NCBI GenBank assembly: GCA_900764045.1
Contig: CAAFMN010000061.1
Span: 1-21,262 of the forward strand
Direction: 5' to 3'
From: Clostridia bacterium
GTDB taxonomy: Bacteria > Bacillota > Clostridia > Lachnospirales > Bianqueaceae
DNA: 21,262 nucleotides
In this document: piece by piece, positions 13,730 through 21,169 of the stretch
Numbering within the stretch: position 1 is the first letter of the stretch
Layout of the letters: every line of letters starts with the position of its first letter
Made by a program: the position numbers and the translations under genes
Notes under the pieces: generated by a model
The model's database searches: none
Seen by the model: only the letters and a program-made list of their open reading frames with translations
What the model was told of the DNA's origin: nothing

Positions 13730-14548
13730 ATGGATTACAGTATATACACTCTCGCCTCCCTGTTTTTGATCTATTCTTTTCTGGGCTGGTGCACAGAGGT
13801 TATTTTTGTTGTTCTGGACACACACGCTTTCGATAACCGCGGATTTTTGCGAGGGCCTGTCTGTCCGATCTACGGTTTCGGGATTATTCTGGTCGTCTCC
13901 TGTCTGAATCCTCTGGCTGGCACCTGGATCCAGCTGTTCTTTGCTTCTGTCGCGCTGACAACGGCTTTGGAATTGGTTGTAGGCATTTTCCTAAAAAAAG
14001 TATTTCATCATGAATGGTGGAACTATGACGAATTTCGTTTCAATCTGGGCGGCTATATCTGCCTGCGCTTTTCGCTGCTCTGGGGACTGGGATGTCTCTT
14101 TGTCGTCAAACTTCTTCACCCCCTAGTCTATACAGTCGTCACTATAACGCCCAAAAACTTCGGTCGCCCCCTGCTGTGGTTCTTCGGAACTGTATTCATG
14201 GTCGATCTGATCGTTACAATCTGTTCTTTCTTTAGTTATACCCGCCGGCTGAAGGCCTTGCAGGCAATCGAAGAACGCCTGCACGAGCTCTCTGATGAAT
14301 TGGGTATCAGCCTATGCGGCAGCGTGACTGCTGTTATGAGTGTGATCGACCGGCAGCACTGGGATCCGGATCAGGAGCAGCAAGCGCAGGAGGCCCGCAA
14401 ACTTCTGATGGAACGCATTCCGCTTTTGGTCAAAAAAAATCATGTGCATCAGCATATCCTGCGTGCTTTTTCTTTTTTGCACAAAGAAAAATACAAGGCG
14501 GCAATTGCTGATTTGAAGCGATATCTGCTGCGCACTCCTTCCAAATAA
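13730..14548 (+). CDS. CmpB-like membrane protein (putative ABC-transporter type IV, PF06541)
   Basis: A 272-aa membrane protein of the CmpB family (annotated as putative ABC-transporter type IV; function not established). The signatures are YSFLGWCTEVIF at residues 15-26, the RGFLRGPVCPIYGFG segment at 37-51, and FNLGGYICLRFSLLWGLGC at about 102-120. Five or so hydrophobic spans are followed by a soluble helical C-terminal domain of about 100 residues. The start has an AAAGGAG ribosome binding site. It is a paralogue of the protein encoded at 17725-18498 on the other strand, though the C-terminal tails differ. Monocistronic with its own promoter; no terminator is obvious before the rubrerythrin promoter. 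Confidence 0.85.
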   Translation: MDYSIYTLASLFLIYSFLGWCTEVIFVVLDTHAFDNRGFLRGPVCPIYGFGIILVVSCLNPLAGTWIQLFFASVALTTALELVVGIFLKKVFHHEWWNYDEFRFNLGGYICLRFSLLWGLGCLFVVKLLHPLVYTVVTITPKNFGRPLLWFFGTVFMVDLIVTICSFFSYTRRLKALQAIEERLHELSDELGISLCGSVTAVMSVIDRQHWDPDQEQQAQEARKLLMERIPLLVKKNHVHQHILRAFSFLHKEKYKAAIADLKRYLLRTPSK

Positions 14549-14556
14549 CTTTCCCC

Positions 14557-14585
14557 TTGACTTTTTACGAATAATCTCCTATTAT
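14557..14585 (+). promoter_or_regulatory. Promoter of the rubrerythrin gene
   Basis: TTGACT (14557-14562) and TATTAT (14580-14585) with 17-base spacing, 33 bases before the start codon at 14619. No clear PerR-type box was seen. Confidence 0.75.
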
Positions 14586-14618
14586 AGATTTAGAATTTCT
14601 ATGAAAGGAGTAATAATT

Positions 14619-15158
14619 ATGAACGAATTAAAGGGAACCAAGACCGAAGCCAATCTGATGACTGCATTTGCCGGAGAATCTCAAGCACATACCAAGTACC
14701 TGTACTACGCTTCTAAGGCGCGTAAGGATGGATATGTACAGATTGCGGAGCTTTTTGAGGAGACGGCTAAGAACGAGAAGGAACACGCAAAGATCTGGTT
14801 TAAGCTGCTGCATGACGGCATGCCTTCCACCACAGAGAACCTGGCCGATGCCGCCGCCGGAGAGAACTATGAATGGACGGATATGTACGCGGAGTTTGCC
14901 AAGATCGCCAAGGAAGAGGGCTTTACCAAAATCGCCGCTCTGTTCAACATGGTCGGTGCTATTGAAAAGACCCATGAAGAGCGGTATCGCAAGCTTCTGG
15001 CTAACATCGAAGACGGTGTCGTTTTCTCCAGAGAAGGCGATATGATCTGGCAATGTTCCAATTGCGGACATATTGTTGTTGGCAAAAAGGCGCCGGAGGT
15101 CTGTCCTGTATGTGCTCATCCTCAGGCATATTTCCAGATTAAGGCAGAAAATTATTAA
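14619..15158 (+). CDS. rbr: Rubrerythrin
   Basis: A 179-aa non-haem iron protein that reduces hydrogen peroxide in anaerobes, with electrons from rubredoxin or NAD(P)H-linked donors. The N-terminal ferritin-like diiron domain has Glu20 (AFAGESQAH), the EKEH segment with Glu53 and His56, the MYAEF segment, and EKTHEE at about 116-121. The C-terminal rubredoxin-like domain binds one iron through CSNC (146, 149) and CPVC (162, 165). The length is typical. The ATG at 14619 is preferred because AAAGGAG lies 9 bases upstream. It has its own promoter and terminator. Its presence supports a strict anaerobe. Confidence 0.97.
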   Translation: MNELKGTKTEANLMTAFAGESQAHTKYLYYASKARKDGYVQIAELFEETAKNEKEHAKIWFKLLHDGMPSTTENLADAAAGENYEWTDMYAEFAKIAKEEGFTKIAALFNMVGAIEKTHEERYRKLLANIEDGVVFSREGDMIWQCSNCGHIVVGKKAPEVCPVCAHPQAYFQIKAENY

Positions 15159-15160
15159 TC

Positions 15161-15187
15161 AAAAGGGACCGCGAAGGTCCCTTTTTT
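15161..15187 (+). terminator. Intrinsic terminator of the rubrerythrin gene
   Basis: A 10-bp stem (AAAAGGGACC/GGTCCCTTTT) with a 5-base loop running directly into a T-run, 3 bases after the stop codon. The next gene's ribosome binding site starts only a few bases further on, so that gene is probably expressed by partial readthrough or from elsewhere. Confidence 0.9.
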
Positions 15188-15200
15188 GTGGAGGTATTCT

Positions 15201-15935
15201 ATGAAAATCCATATTGTCCGTCACGGAGAACCGGATTATTCCATCGATTCTGTCACCCCCAAGGGGGCGCGTGAGGTACAGCTATTGGCTGACCGCCTAT
15301 CTGCCGAGTCCATCTCGGCCTTTTATGTTTCCCCGTTGGGACGCGCCCAGGCAACCGCCGCGCCTACTCTAAACAAGATGGGACGTACCGCTGAGACTCT
15401 GGACTGGCTGCGTGAGTTTCGGGCTCCCCTTCCCATCGTAGATCCATCCACCGGCAAAACACGAAACAATCCCTGGGATTTTAAACCATCCTTCTGGACC
15501 TCCGATCCCCGGGCATTTGACTCTCAGGGCTGGACCCAGATGCCGGTCATGCAGGCTGGAAATGTCGCGCAGGAAGCCGAGTGGGTCTATACCGGACTGG
15601 ACCGCGTTTTGGCCAGCCACGGTTACCGCCGGGACGGCTTACTCTATCATGCCGACCGTCCCAATCAGGAAACCATCGTCTTTTTCTGTCACTTTGGCGT
15701 GGAGTGCGTGATGCTCTCTCACCTGATGAACGTATCTCCCATGATTCTATGGCATCACTTCTGCGCATTGCCTTCTTCTGTCACAACACTGGTGACGGAG
15801 GAGCGTGACCAAGGTACTGCCATCTTTCGCTGCCTTGCCTTTGGAGATCTGTCCCATCTGTATGCCGGAGACGAAGAGCCTTCTTTTATGGCTCGTTTCT
15901 GCGAAACCTACGATGACTTTACTCAACGGCATTAA
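15201..15935 (+). CDS. Histidine phosphatase family protein (phosphoglycerate mutase-like)
   Basis: A 244-aa cytosolic protein of the histidine phosphatase superfamily. The phosphohistidine motif is VRHGEPDY near the N-terminus (RHG at residues 7-9), the segment YVSPLGRAQATA carries the usual second Arg, and CHFGVE supplies the second catalytic His. The substrate is not predictable; gpmB-like and cobalamin-phosphatase-like activities are both possible. The start ATG at 15201 has GGAGG 6 bases upstream. Its 3' end overlaps the convergent serine hydrolase gene by 17 bases. No separate promoter is seen between it and the rubrerythrin terminator. Confidence 0.88.
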   Translation: MKIHIVRHGEPDYSIDSVTPKGAREVQLLADRLSAESISAFYVSPLGRAQATAAPTLNKMGRTAETLDWLREFRAPLPIVDPSTGKTRNNPWDFKPSFWTSDPRAFDSQGWTQMPVMQAGNVAQEAEWVYTGLDRVLASHGYRRDGLLYHADRPNQETIVFFCHFGVECVMLSHLMNVSPMILWHHFCALPSSVTTLVTEERDQGTAIFRCLAFGDLSHLYAGDEEPSFMARFCETYDDFTQRH

Positions 15936-17703
15936 AATAGAGCTCCGGACTTAACGTCTTTTGCAGACGGTATACAAAAAATCCCGGATCCATCTTGCTG
16001 ATCAGGCTGTTCATCAGCCCGCTGCCCGCACCGGCGACCAGATCCAGCGCATCCAGGATCATTTCCGGTCCCGGCACCTCGCTCCAGCGCGTCTGGATGC
16101 CGTCCGGCTGAAGGTAGATCTTGATATGCCGTTCATTAGAGCATTCCAGGAAACAGATCCGCAGTTTCAGCACCAGAATATGATCCTCATTCTGCGTGAA
16201 CTCTCCCTGCACACTGATCCAATATACTTCTCCGCGTATGCGGAGTTTTTGTTTGCATCCATGTTCCAGCCCTACACGCAGTCTGTATTCTTCCGCACCG
16301 GTATTCATAACCACGTAAACCGCGCCGCTTACGGATTCAAAGGACATTCTGCGGACTCCCGGCGCGTAGTTGTTCTGCATCGCCTGCATAAACACCGGCA
16401 ACAATGTCGGTTTATTGTCCTTTTCTCCGGCTTCATACGCTTTGCCGCATAAGAGCCGCAGTCCGGCTGACAGATTCCGGCCGCCGCTGTGCCGCAGCGT
16501 CTTGCCGCGCTGACGTTCCTGTCTCCTGCACATCAATGCCCGTTGGAAGTTCTCACGACCCGCCGGGCATACGCAGGCCTGCCGGAGCTTCCGATTCGCC
16601 TCGACATCCTCCGGCAGTGCCTCCGCCGGTTCATACCCTACGCCAAAATACTTTTCCATCGTGAGCGCCAGGCCATTCCGCGCCTCCAGCTCCCGGCTGC
16701 CCGCTGTATTTACAACGACCATATCCTTCGCCGGAAAGACCAGCACGTTCTGCCCCAGCATCCCGTTAAACTGGAAGGATCCAGGCTCCTCGCCCATCCA
16801 GATCTGATATCCGTATCCGTATGGCGTGGAATCCACCGGCGTATCCACCTGCTTAGACGACGCCGCGGCCACCCACTCCTCGGACAGGAGCTGCTGTCCG
16901 TTATAGCGTCCTTTCTGGAGCATCAACAGTCCCAGTTTGGCCATATCCTCCGGCGTCATATAGAGGCCCCATCCGCCCTTTTCGATTCCATCCGGGCAGC
17001 ATTCCCAATAAAAGCGGCGGATTCCCATGGGCTCCAACAGTTTTTCGCGCAGATAATCACTCATGCTGCGCCCGGTAATCCTGCACACGATCGCCGACAA
17101 CATATAGGTATTCATGCTGTTATATTGAAAACTTTCCCCAGGCACTCCCCGTACCGCGGATTCCAGATAGCCTCGCACCCAATGCTCTTCTGTCACCGAC
17201 GCCGCCTCATTATAGACAACCCCGCTGGTCATCGTAAGAAGGTGCCGGACGGTTATCGCCGACTGACGCAGCAAAGTAATCGGGCTTGCCTGATCGGCAA
17301 AGATCTTAACCAGTTTATCGTCCAATGAAAGAAGTCCCTCGTCAATCAAAAGTCCGATCGCCATCCCGGTCAGACTCTTGCAGAGGGAATGCGTCACATG
17401 CCACAGCTCGCTGCTGTACGGCGCATAATCCTTCTCCGCAATAACGTATCCATGCCGGAGCACCAGCACAGAATGCGGATGCATCCGCGGATCCTGTTCC
17501 AGCTCTTCCAGAAATTGCTGTATATAGGCACTGCGAACGCCCTGCGATTCCGGCGTCGCCCGCTCCAGGCGGCTGCTTTGCGGCATCTCCTGCGCAAGCA
17601 GCAATTTCCCCGGTGTAAAAGGAATCCTCGCGGCCTCCTCATTCTTCTGTGTCAGCAAATAATACAACAGCTCTGCTGTCCGCTTCTGCACTCGTAGATC
17701 CAT
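15919..17703 (-). CDS. Serine hydrolase of the beta-lactamase/EstB type
   Basis: A 594-aa protein with the class C beta-lactamase/penicillin-binding-protein fold, like EstB esterases and D-aminopeptidases. The nucleophile motif is SLCK at residues 106-109 (Ser106, Lys109). The second motif is YNSMN at 194-198 with Tyr194. A third active-site strand lies around FQFNGMLGQNVLVF. There is no signal peptide, so it is probably cytosolic and acts as an esterase or peptidase, not as a resistance enzyme. It is longer than simple family members: about 160 residues at the C-terminus (from about 435) form an extra beta-rich region I cannot name. The start has GGAAGGAGAGGAA upstream. It follows the CmpB-like gene by 21 bases and is co-transcribed with it. 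Confidence 0.85.
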   Translation of the reverse strand: MDLRVQKRTAELLYYLLTQKNEEAARIPFTPGKLLLAQEMPQSSRLERATPESQGVRSAYIQQFLEELEQDPRMHPHSVLVLRHGYVIAEKDYAPYSSELWHVTHSLCKSLTGMAIGLLIDEGLLSLDDKLVKIFADQASPITLLRQSAITVRHLLTMTSGVVYNEAASVTEEHWVRGYLESAVRGVPGESFQYNSMNTYMLSAIVCRITGRSMSDYLREKLLEPMGIRRFYWECCPDGIEKGGWGLYMTPEDMAKLGLLMLQKGRYNGQQLLSEEWVAAASSKQVDTPVDSTPYGYGYQIWMGEEPGSFQFNGMLGQNVLVFPAKDMVVVNTAGSRELEARNGLALTMEKYFGVGYEPAEALPEDVEANRKLRQACVCPAGRENFQRALMCRRQERQRGKTLRHSGGRNLSAGLRLLCGKAYEAGEKDNKPTLLPVFMQAMQNNYAPGVRRMSFESVSGAVYVVMNTGAEEYRLRVGLEHGCKQKLRIRGEVYWISVQGEFTQNEDHILVLKLRICFLECSNERHIKIYLQPDGIQTRWSEVPGPEMILDALDLVAGAGSGLMNSLISKMDPGFFVYRLQKTLSPELYFNAVE

Positions 17704-17724
17704 AGAATTCCTCTCCTTCCATCC

Positions 17725-18498
17725 TTATAGTCTGTTCCGCAGCTTTTGAATTGATTCCTGAAATCTCTTGGAAGTCATCTGCGGGAAAGCCTTCAGATGC
17801 CGTTTCAGTCCAGGCAGCTTCTCCTGCAGCATGCGCTCCAGCTCCTGCTTACGCTTTTCAAGCTCTGCCTGTTCTCTGGCGTGCTCTCCCAGCTTCTCTG
17901 CCTCCAACGTCACATCCGAGATCTTTTGTCCCACCTTGTCCGAAAGCTCGTGAATCTGTCGGGCCAGATCCTCCAGCTGTGACAGCTTCTTCAGGTTGCT
18001 CTGAATATTCGCCACCGTTACATATAGGTCGACCAGCAGCAGCACCATAAAGATCCCCAGTAAAACCCAGCTAAGCCACAGCGGCAGCCATGAAACCACC
18101 CATGCGATGGCCGGATGCACGCCCTTGATGATGATCACGCAGGCCACACCCCACAACAAAGAAAACGGCAAACAAATATATCCGCCAATATTTAAAGGCA
18201 TTCCTGAATAATCCCACCACCTTGTGTGGAATAATTTCTCCATGACGTAGCCTGTGACAAGCTCTATTAAAGAAGTCACAACGGCCGACACCACATACAG
18301 CACCGCCCAGTTTTCGATCTGAGAGCCGCACCATACAATGGCCGCGACTCCGACACCATAGATCGGACACAGCGGGCCATTCAGGAATCCCCGGTTCACA
18401 AAACGCTTCTCTCTGACCGCCGCGAAAGCGACTTCTCCGCACCATCCTAAAAACGCATAGATAAAAAAGAACCATCCGTACAGACGTATGATTTCCAT
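17725..18498 (-). CDS. CmpB-like membrane protein with coiled-coil tail (PF06541)
   Basis: A 257-aa membrane protein of the same CmpB family as the one at 13730-14548. The shared signatures are YAFLGWCGEVAF at residues 14-25, RGFLNGPLCPIYGVG at about 36-50 and LNIGGYICLPFSLLWGVAC at about 103-121. About five spans are followed by a long charged, heptad-rich segment (about residues 170-240) that should form a coiled coil, unlike the tail of the paralogue. The start at 18496-18498 has GGAGG 8 bases upstream. It is the first gene of a two-gene minus-strand unit with the serine hydrolase. Its role is unknown. Confidence 0.85.
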   Translation of the reverse strand: MEIIRLYGWFFFIYAFLGWCGEVAFAAVREKRFVNRGFLNGPLCPIYGVGVAAIVWCGSQIENWAVLYVVSAVVTSLIELVTGYVMEKLFHTRWWDYSGMPLNIGGYICLPFSLLWGVACVIIIKGVHPAIAWVVSWLPLWLSWVLLGIFMVLLLVDLYVTVANIQSNLKKLSQLEDLARQIHELSDKVGQKISDVTLEAEKLGEHAREQAELEKRKQELERMLQEKLPGLKRHLKAFPQMTSKRFQESIQKLRNRL

Positions 18499-18527
18499 CT
18501 ACTGACCTCCTTCATTATTCTTCTCTA

Positions 18528-18556
18528 AGTATAAAAAAGGATTGTTCTTTTGTCAA
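18528..18556 (-). promoter_or_regulatory. Promoter of the CmpB-like/serine hydrolase operon
   Basis: Minus-strand TTGACA (18551-18556) and TATACT (18528-18533) with 17-base spacing. The -35 and spacer lie within an 8-bp inverted repeat (AAGGATTG at 18537-18544, CAATCCTT at 18554-18561) that could be an operator. Confidence 0.8.
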
Positions 18557-18572
18557 TCCTTATAAATCCTCT

Positions 18573-18600
18573 TTGCAAACTTCTTTGGCTATGGTATACT
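18573..18600 (+). promoter_or_regulatory. Promoter of the flavodiiron/hydrogenase operon
   Basis: An extended -10 TGGTATACT (TATACT at 18595-18600) with a weak -35 TTGCAA (18573-18578, 16-base spacing) or TTTGCA (17-base spacing), 32 bases before the start codon at 18633. It is back to back with the promoter at 18528-18556. Confidence 0.65.
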
Positions 18601-18632
18601 AACCATGAGCTTTATATAAAAGGAGGATTTCT

Positions 18633-19832
18633 ATGTATTGCACCAAAAAGATTTATGAAGATCTGTACTGGGTTGGCGGCAATGACCGTCGTCTTGCTTT
18701 ATTTGAAAATATCTACCCGATCAGCCGGGGCATTTCCTATAATTCCTATGTCCTGCTGGACGAGCAGACGGTTCTGCTTGATACTGTAGACCGGGCCATC
18801 AACGACCTGTTCTTTGAGAATCTGGAACACGTCCTTGCGGGCCGTACGCTGGATTATGTCATTGTCAACCATATGGAGCCGGACCACTGCGCTTCCCTGG
18901 CTGAACTGGTCCTGCGCTACCCGGAGATTAAGATCGTCTGCAACGCGAAAACACTCGGCATCATCCGTCAATTCTACCGTTTTGACGCTGACAGCCGCGC
19001 GCTCATCGTCAAGGAGGGCGACACCCTGTCCACCGGCAAGCACACGCTGACCTTTGTCATGGCTCCCATGGTCCATTGGCCGGAAGTCATGGTCACCTAT
19101 GATACAACGGATAAAACACTCTTTTCCGCAGATGCTTTCGGCACCTTCGGCGCTCTGAACGGCAATCTTTTCGCGGATGAGGTCAATTTTGAAACCGAAT
19201 GGCTGGATGACGCCCGCCGCTATTATACGAACATTGTCGGCAAATACGGTCCGCAGGTGCAGGCGCTGCTGAAAAAAGCCGCCGGTCTGGAGATCCGGAT
19301 GATCTGCCCGCTGCATGGTCCCATCTGGCGCGAGAATATCGGCTGGTTCCTGGATAAATACCAGCACTGGAGCAGTTATACCCCGGAGGATCAGAGCGTC
19401 GTAATCGCTGCCGGCTCTGTTTACGGTAACACCATGAACGCCGCGGAGATTCTGGCCGGAATGCTCGCTGACCGCGGCGTCAAGAACATCAAGCTCTATG
19501 ATGTCTCCAATACGCATCCCTCCGTACTGGTGTCCGAGGCTTTCCGCTGCAGCCATCTTGTATTTGCAGGCTCCACCTACAACAACGGGATCTTTACCCC
19601 CATGGAAACCGTTCTTCTCGATCTTGCCGCGCACAATCTCCAGAACCGGACTGTCGCGCTGATTGAAAACGGTACCTGGGCGCCCGTCTCCGGTAAACTG
19701 ATGCGAGAGCTCGTTGAGAAGATGAAAAAAACACAGATTCTCGAGCCCTCCATCACGCTCCGCTCATCCTTAAAGGAGGAACAGCTGAGCGCCCTTGAGG
19801 CGCTGGCCGATGCCATCGCCCAATCCCTATAA
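18633..19832 (+). CDS. fprA: Flavodiiron protein (FprA family A-type flavoprotein)
   Basis: A 399-aa cytosolic flavodiiron protein that reduces O2 to water and/or NO to N2O, protecting anaerobes. The N-terminal MBL-like diiron domain carries NHMEPDH at residues 79-85 (His80, Glu82, Asp84, His85), His148 (MVHWPE), Asp167 (SADAFG) and His228 (PLHGP), a complete ligand set. The C-terminal flavodoxin domain begins at about 255 with the FMN phosphate loop GSVYGNT at 261-267. There is no extra rubredoxin or flavin reductase domain, so electrons must come from a separate donor. The start has AAAAGGAGG upstream. The hydrogenase gene follows after 9 bases, suggesting a common redox function. Confidence 0.96.
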   Translation: MYCTKKIYEDLYWVGGNDRRLALFENIYPISRGISYNSYVLLDEQTVLLDTVDRAINDLFFENLEHVLAGRTLDYVIVNHMEPDHCASLAELVLRYPEIKIVCNAKTLGIIRQFYRFDADSRALIVKEGDTLSTGKHTLTFVMAPMVHWPEVMVTYDTTDKTLFSADAFGTFGALNGNLFADEVNFETEWLDDARRYYTNIVGKYGPQVQALLKKAAGLEIRMICPLHGPIWRENIGWFLDKYQHWSSYTPEDQSVVIAAGSVYGNTMNAAEILAGMLADRGVKNIKLYDVSNTHPSVLVSEAFRCSHLVFAGSTYNNGIFTPMETVLLDLAAHNLQNRTVALIENGTWAPVSGKLMRELVEKMKKTQILEPSITLRSSLKEEQLSALEALADAIAQSL

Positions 19833-19841
19833 GGAGAATCT

Positions 19842-21089
19842 ATGAAGTTTGTCGATCTGTATCATTCCCTTGTAAAAGCGTCTCTGGGCGGAGATCTGCC
19901 TTCCGCGGCACAGTCCTCTCTACAAAAAGGAGCGGATCCCCGTCAGCTGGACTGTCTTCTGCGTCCTGGAGCCTACCCGCCGGTCTGGAAAATCGAGGAC
20001 TGCTCTTGTCCTCTGGGTTCCAAGTCTCCCTGCATCGATTCCTGTATCTTCGATGCGATCACACGGGACGCAAAAGGGAATGTAACGATCGACACCGATC
20101 GGTGTGTCGGCTGTGAAGAATGTGTCCGCCGTTGTCAGGAACACCACCTGACAGCCAGCAAAGAGATCCTGCCGGCCCTTGCGGCCCTTCGCACGACCGA
20201 TAAGCCGTATTATGCCATGATCGCCCCGGCCTTTGTCGATCAGTTCCCCGGCGGAGTAACTCCGGGCCGTCTGCGCAGCGCTTTTAAGGCGCTGGGCTTT
20301 GCTGGAATGCTCGAAGTAGCCGCTTTTGCCGATATCCTAACGTTAAAGGAAGCATTGGAATTTGACCGGAACATTCACGCAGCGGAGGATTTTCAGCTGA
20401 CCAGCTGCTGCTGTCCCATGTGGATCGCCATGATCCGCCGGATCTACCACCATCTGATGCCGCATGTTCCGGGTTCGGTCTCTCCGATGATCGCCTGTGC
20501 CAGGACGATTAAAGCATTATATCCCGATGCCGGCACCATCTTTATCGGTCCCTGCCTTGCCAAAAAGGCAGAAGCGCGGGAACCGGATCTGGCCGGAGCC
20601 GTGGATTTTGTCCTGACCTTCCAGGAAATTCAGCAAATCTTTGGTTTTACAGGAATCAATCCGGCAGATCTGCCGGAGGACGCCCGAGATCACTCCTCCC
20701 GGGCGGGACGGATCTATGCCCGTGCTGGCGGCGTAAGTGAAGCTGTCTCCGACACCCTGCAGCGTCTGAATCCTGACCGTCCTGTCTCTATAAAGGCTCA
20801 GTGCGCGGATGGTATTCCCGCCTGCAGACAAATGATCGCTGATCTGCAGGAAGGCCGGACCTCCGCTAACTTCTTTGAGGGGATGGGCTGTGTCGGCGGT
20901 TGTGTCGGCGGCCCCAAGGTATTGATTCCCCGTGAAGAGGGCCGCGCCCATGTCGAGCACTATGGGCAGGAGGCCATCTATCCCACTCCTATTGACAATC
21001 CCTATGTGATAGAGTTGCTGCACCGTCTGGGCCTTGACAGCGTGGAGGATCTTCTGGAAAAAAGCGATCTATTTACAAGGAATTTCTAA
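19842..21089 (+). CDS. Ferredoxin-domain [FeFe]-hydrogenase, group B-like
   Basis: A 415-aa monomeric [FeFe]-hydrogenase. Residues 54-98 hold two [4Fe-4S] sites: an atypical CxC..C...C set (Cys54, 56, 64, 68) and a classical CxxCxxCxxxC (88, 91, 94, 98). The H-cluster motifs are TSCCCPMW at 187-194 (L1), GPCLAKKAE at 236-244 (L2) and GCVGGCVGGP at 349-358 (L3), differing from the TSCCPGW/MPCxxKKxE/MACPGGCxxGGG of CpI-type enzymes. These variants recall the poorly characterised group B enzymes of Clostridia; that assignment is from memory of the family. The ATG has an AAGGAG ribosome binding site. It is the second gene after the flavodiiron gene, and an IS3 element begins about 30 bases after its stop. 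No maturase genes (hydE, F, G) are in the window. Confidence 0.92.
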   Translation: MKFVDLYHSLVKASLGGDLPSAAQSSLQKGADPRQLDCLLRPGAYPPVWKIEDCSCPLGSKSPCIDSCIFDAITRDAKGNVTIDTDRCVGCEECVRRCQEHHLTASKEILPALAALRTTDKPYYAMIAPAFVDQFPGGVTPGRLRSAFKALGFAGMLEVAAFADILTLKEALEFDRNIHAAEDFQLTSCCCPMWIAMIRRIYHHLMPHVPGSVSPMIACARTIKALYPDAGTIFIGPCLAKKAEAREPDLAGAVDFVLTFQEIQQIFGFTGINPADLPEDARDHSSRAGRIYARAGGVSEAVSDTLQRLNPDRPVSIKAQCADGIPACRQMIADLQEGRTSANFFEGMGCVGGCVGGPKVLIPREEGRAHVEHYGQEAIYPTPIDNPYVIELLHRLGLDSVEDLLEKSDLFTRNF

Positions 21090-21128
21090 AAAAATGTGCG
21101 AGGGTCTTTGGTGAATCAGTGTGATATG

Positions 21129-21162
21129 TACCCCCAATACTGGACACCCAGTATTGGGGGTA
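21129..21162. repeat. 15-bp perfect inverted repeat at the IS end
   Basis: Arms of 15 bp (TACCCCCAATACTGG and its exact complement) with a 4-base loop, lying between the presumed IS end and the transposase start codon. As RNA it forms a very stable hairpin that could block transcription or translation entering the element from outside, as reported for other insertion sequences. Confidence 0.8.
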
Positions 21163-21169
21163 TTGCTAT

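Noticed and set aside
15919..17703. Beta-lactamase resistance gene
   Set aside because: The fold and SxxK motif fit, but there is no signal peptide and the protein is much longer than resistance enzymes; an EstB-like esterase or peptidase is more likely.
18699..19634. A 311-codon open frame on the minus strand
   Set aside because: Fully antisense to the flavodiiron gene, which has a complete ligand set and ribosome binding site.
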